Shown here: positions 62,854 through 64,000 of the stretch, piece by piece
How the letters are laid out: each line of letters starts with the position of its first letter
Position numbering within the stretch: position 1 is the stretch's first letter
Assembly: GCF_029910095.1 (NCBI RefSeq)
Contig: NZ_CP094526.1
Location: 8,398,458-8,462,457 of the forward strand
Direction of reading: 5' to 3'
Source of the DNA: Bradyrhizobium sp. ISRA464
Lineage (GTDB): Bacteria > Pseudomonadota > Alphaproteobacteria > Rhizobiales > Xanthobacteraceae
DNA: 64,000 nt
Position numbers and translations under genes: made by a program
Notes under the pieces: model-generated
Database searches by the model: none
The model's input: the letters and a program-made list of their open reading frames with translations, nothing else
What the model was told of the DNA's origin: nothing

Positions 62854-64000
62854 GTGTGCGTAGAGTAGTTTCGTCACGCAAGAAGGATTGTGCTGCTGCG
62901 CAACCGAGCGCGCGTTGTGTTTCGTCGCATCCGTATTTTTACAGGTGCATTTGCTCGACGCGTTAAGCCTAAGCGCAATCTTCTCACGCTACGCAAGGTA
63001 GATGGAATGGCGCGCGACATCCGCTTCGAAAAACTGCGGGACGGGAGTTACCCTGTAAAAGTAATCGTGAAAAATCACGCTTCGCGAATTACTTATGCAC
63101 ATAGTGCTGAGGAGCGATTGGAAAATCGACCACCGCGAGAGCGAATGTAAATTTTCTATGAAAATTTTTTAGTATTACACCGCCGTCTGTGACACGCGCG
63201 ATTCTGCGCGCGGATTCAAAAACTTGCTTTCGCAGTTTCGCATTTGCAGCTCCGCAACAGTCGCGAAGAGTCTTGGTCTCCGTCGAATCCACGGATTGTC
63301 AGGAAATCCGCTTGGTGTATTTGTTTGTTGTCCGCGACGCCCACGGCTCTCCAGATCAGCGCGGTTTGAGACCCAAGGGCGGACGTGCAAATCGGCGGCG
63401 GTGTGCGCGTTAGCGACGCTCTCCAAGCGAAGCTAGATTGACAACTCATAGCGATATGAGGACGGTCGACCTGTGTCAAAATTCCTCCGGCGAGGCAGCG
63501 GGATTTCCCGGACACCTCGAACAAGAGAGACCAGGAAAGATCGTCAGAGTCTGGCAGCTGGAACGCGAAGCGAGCGGACGGGTTGACGAGGAAGATACGC
63601 GGCGGCGCAGCGCCGGGCATTTCGGTGTTCGGTAGCGGCAACTGAATTTGAAGACACCAGCAAGCTGATAGCTTGCCGTGATACGTCGCGGCGGGAGGGG
63701 GAGGGGTTATGATTTACGGGATCATCACTGCAGTCGACAACGCGACCGCTGGAGTGCAGATTTCCAATGGTGTCGTAATCAACCCCTCGGACTCCGGCTC
63801 TGGCTCGCAGAGACCGTCGAGTACGCGCTGACCTCGCGAGACGCTTCTTCTCCAAACAGCTGATCTGACAGGTGACGCATTGTCGTCACACGGGAGGTCT
63901 TTGTCTGGAGCAGACAGCACCCGCTAGAGGTCGCGCCGTCGCAGGAAGCTGCGCGGCGCTTTCGCAACAAACATCTCTCAGACTTGGAAGTACGAAGGCA
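62854..64000. other. Region after rpsT without a supported gene
   Basis: About 1150 bases. The plus frame 62890-63150 (GTG start, 86 residues, basic) is the best candidate but has no family and poor start signals. A perfect DnaA-box-like TTATGCACA is at 63093-63101, and an AT-rich hairpin is at 63149-63170. Another short frame starts after GGAGGGGGAGGGG at 63709 (40 residues). None is firmly a gene. Confidence 0.35.
63149..63170 (+). terminator. Possible AT-rich terminator hairpin
   Basis: AAATTTTC, TAT and GAAAATTT form a stem-loop followed by TTT. It begins on the stop codon of the small plus-strand frame 62890-63150. AT-rich stems are weaker, so the call is uncertain. Confidence 0.4.

Noticed and set aside
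62890..63150. 86-residue basic frame after rpsT as a real gene
   Set aside because: GTG start without a ribosome binding site, no family, and composition of AT-rich intergenic DNA; kept only as a note in the gap entry.
1..64000. CRISPR arrays, rRNA and tRNA genes
   Set aside because: No regularly spaced direct repeats, no rRNA-like sequence and no convincing cloverleaf with a GGTTCGA-type T loop were seen. I could not run a covariance search, so a tRNA could have been missed.

Overview
The window comes from a high-GC alphaproteobacterium that looks like Bradyrhizobium or a close relative. This is inferred from protein style: a Liv ABC transporter with a fused permease/ATPase, IorAB-type oxidoreductase, Bug receptor, DUF3551 protein, S20 and S21. 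The palindromic intergenic repeats and the mix of insertion sequences and worn gene fragments fit too. No 16S or other marker is present, so the genus is inference.

Two very different halves are visible. Positions 1 to about 44.2 kb are accessory and heavily rearranged. They hold a PATR-repeat autotransporter split by a one-base frameshift (0.7-5.3 kb) and a remnant of a saccharopine-dehydrogenase-like gene. A beta-propeller gene follows, then a group II intron sitting just behind a DUF4242/adenylate-cyclase gene. Next come a thiol peroxidase-like protein, a formamidase-family enzyme, a glutathione S-transferase remnant, a lactonase-type propeller, and a second propeller gene cut in two by an IS with 4-bp CTAG duplication. 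The stretch 19.3-24 kb is mostly eroded fragments with a few small intact genes (rpsU, cspA, two short hypotheticals). A complete branched-chain amino acid/amide transporter operon follows (livK-livH-livMG fusion-livF, 24.4-29.4 kb), directly after a decayed livK/livF copy. After a kup remnant come a TolC-type channel, a small secreted cysteine-containing protein and a CzcA/CusA-type RND pump with no adaptor gene. The island end carries a ParB-like C-terminal fragment broken by a truncated ISL3 element, an N-truncated GMC oxidoreductase fused to an epimerase-like domain, two worn rhizobial hypotheticals and an intact IS1182-type element.

From 44.2 to 62.8 kb the gene set looks like ordinary chromosome: compact operons, good ribosome binding sites, few breaks. 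It includes a membrane protein/winged-helix regulator/undecaprenyl diphosphate synthase operon, DUF1428 and DUF899 proteins, an ArsR-SRPBCC pair, a Bug-type receptor, a VOC protein, an acyl-CoA ligase and a cytochrome P450. Further on are an HD-GYP protein, a two-subunit molybdenum hydroxylase, alpha/beta and dienelactone hydrolases, a polysaccharide export lipoprotein, MsrA, a small membrane protein and rpsT. Three copies of a palindromic repeat lie between these genes.

The last 1.2 kb after the rpsT terminator has no gene I can support. In related bacteria dnaA is often near rpsT, but it is not seen before the window ends.
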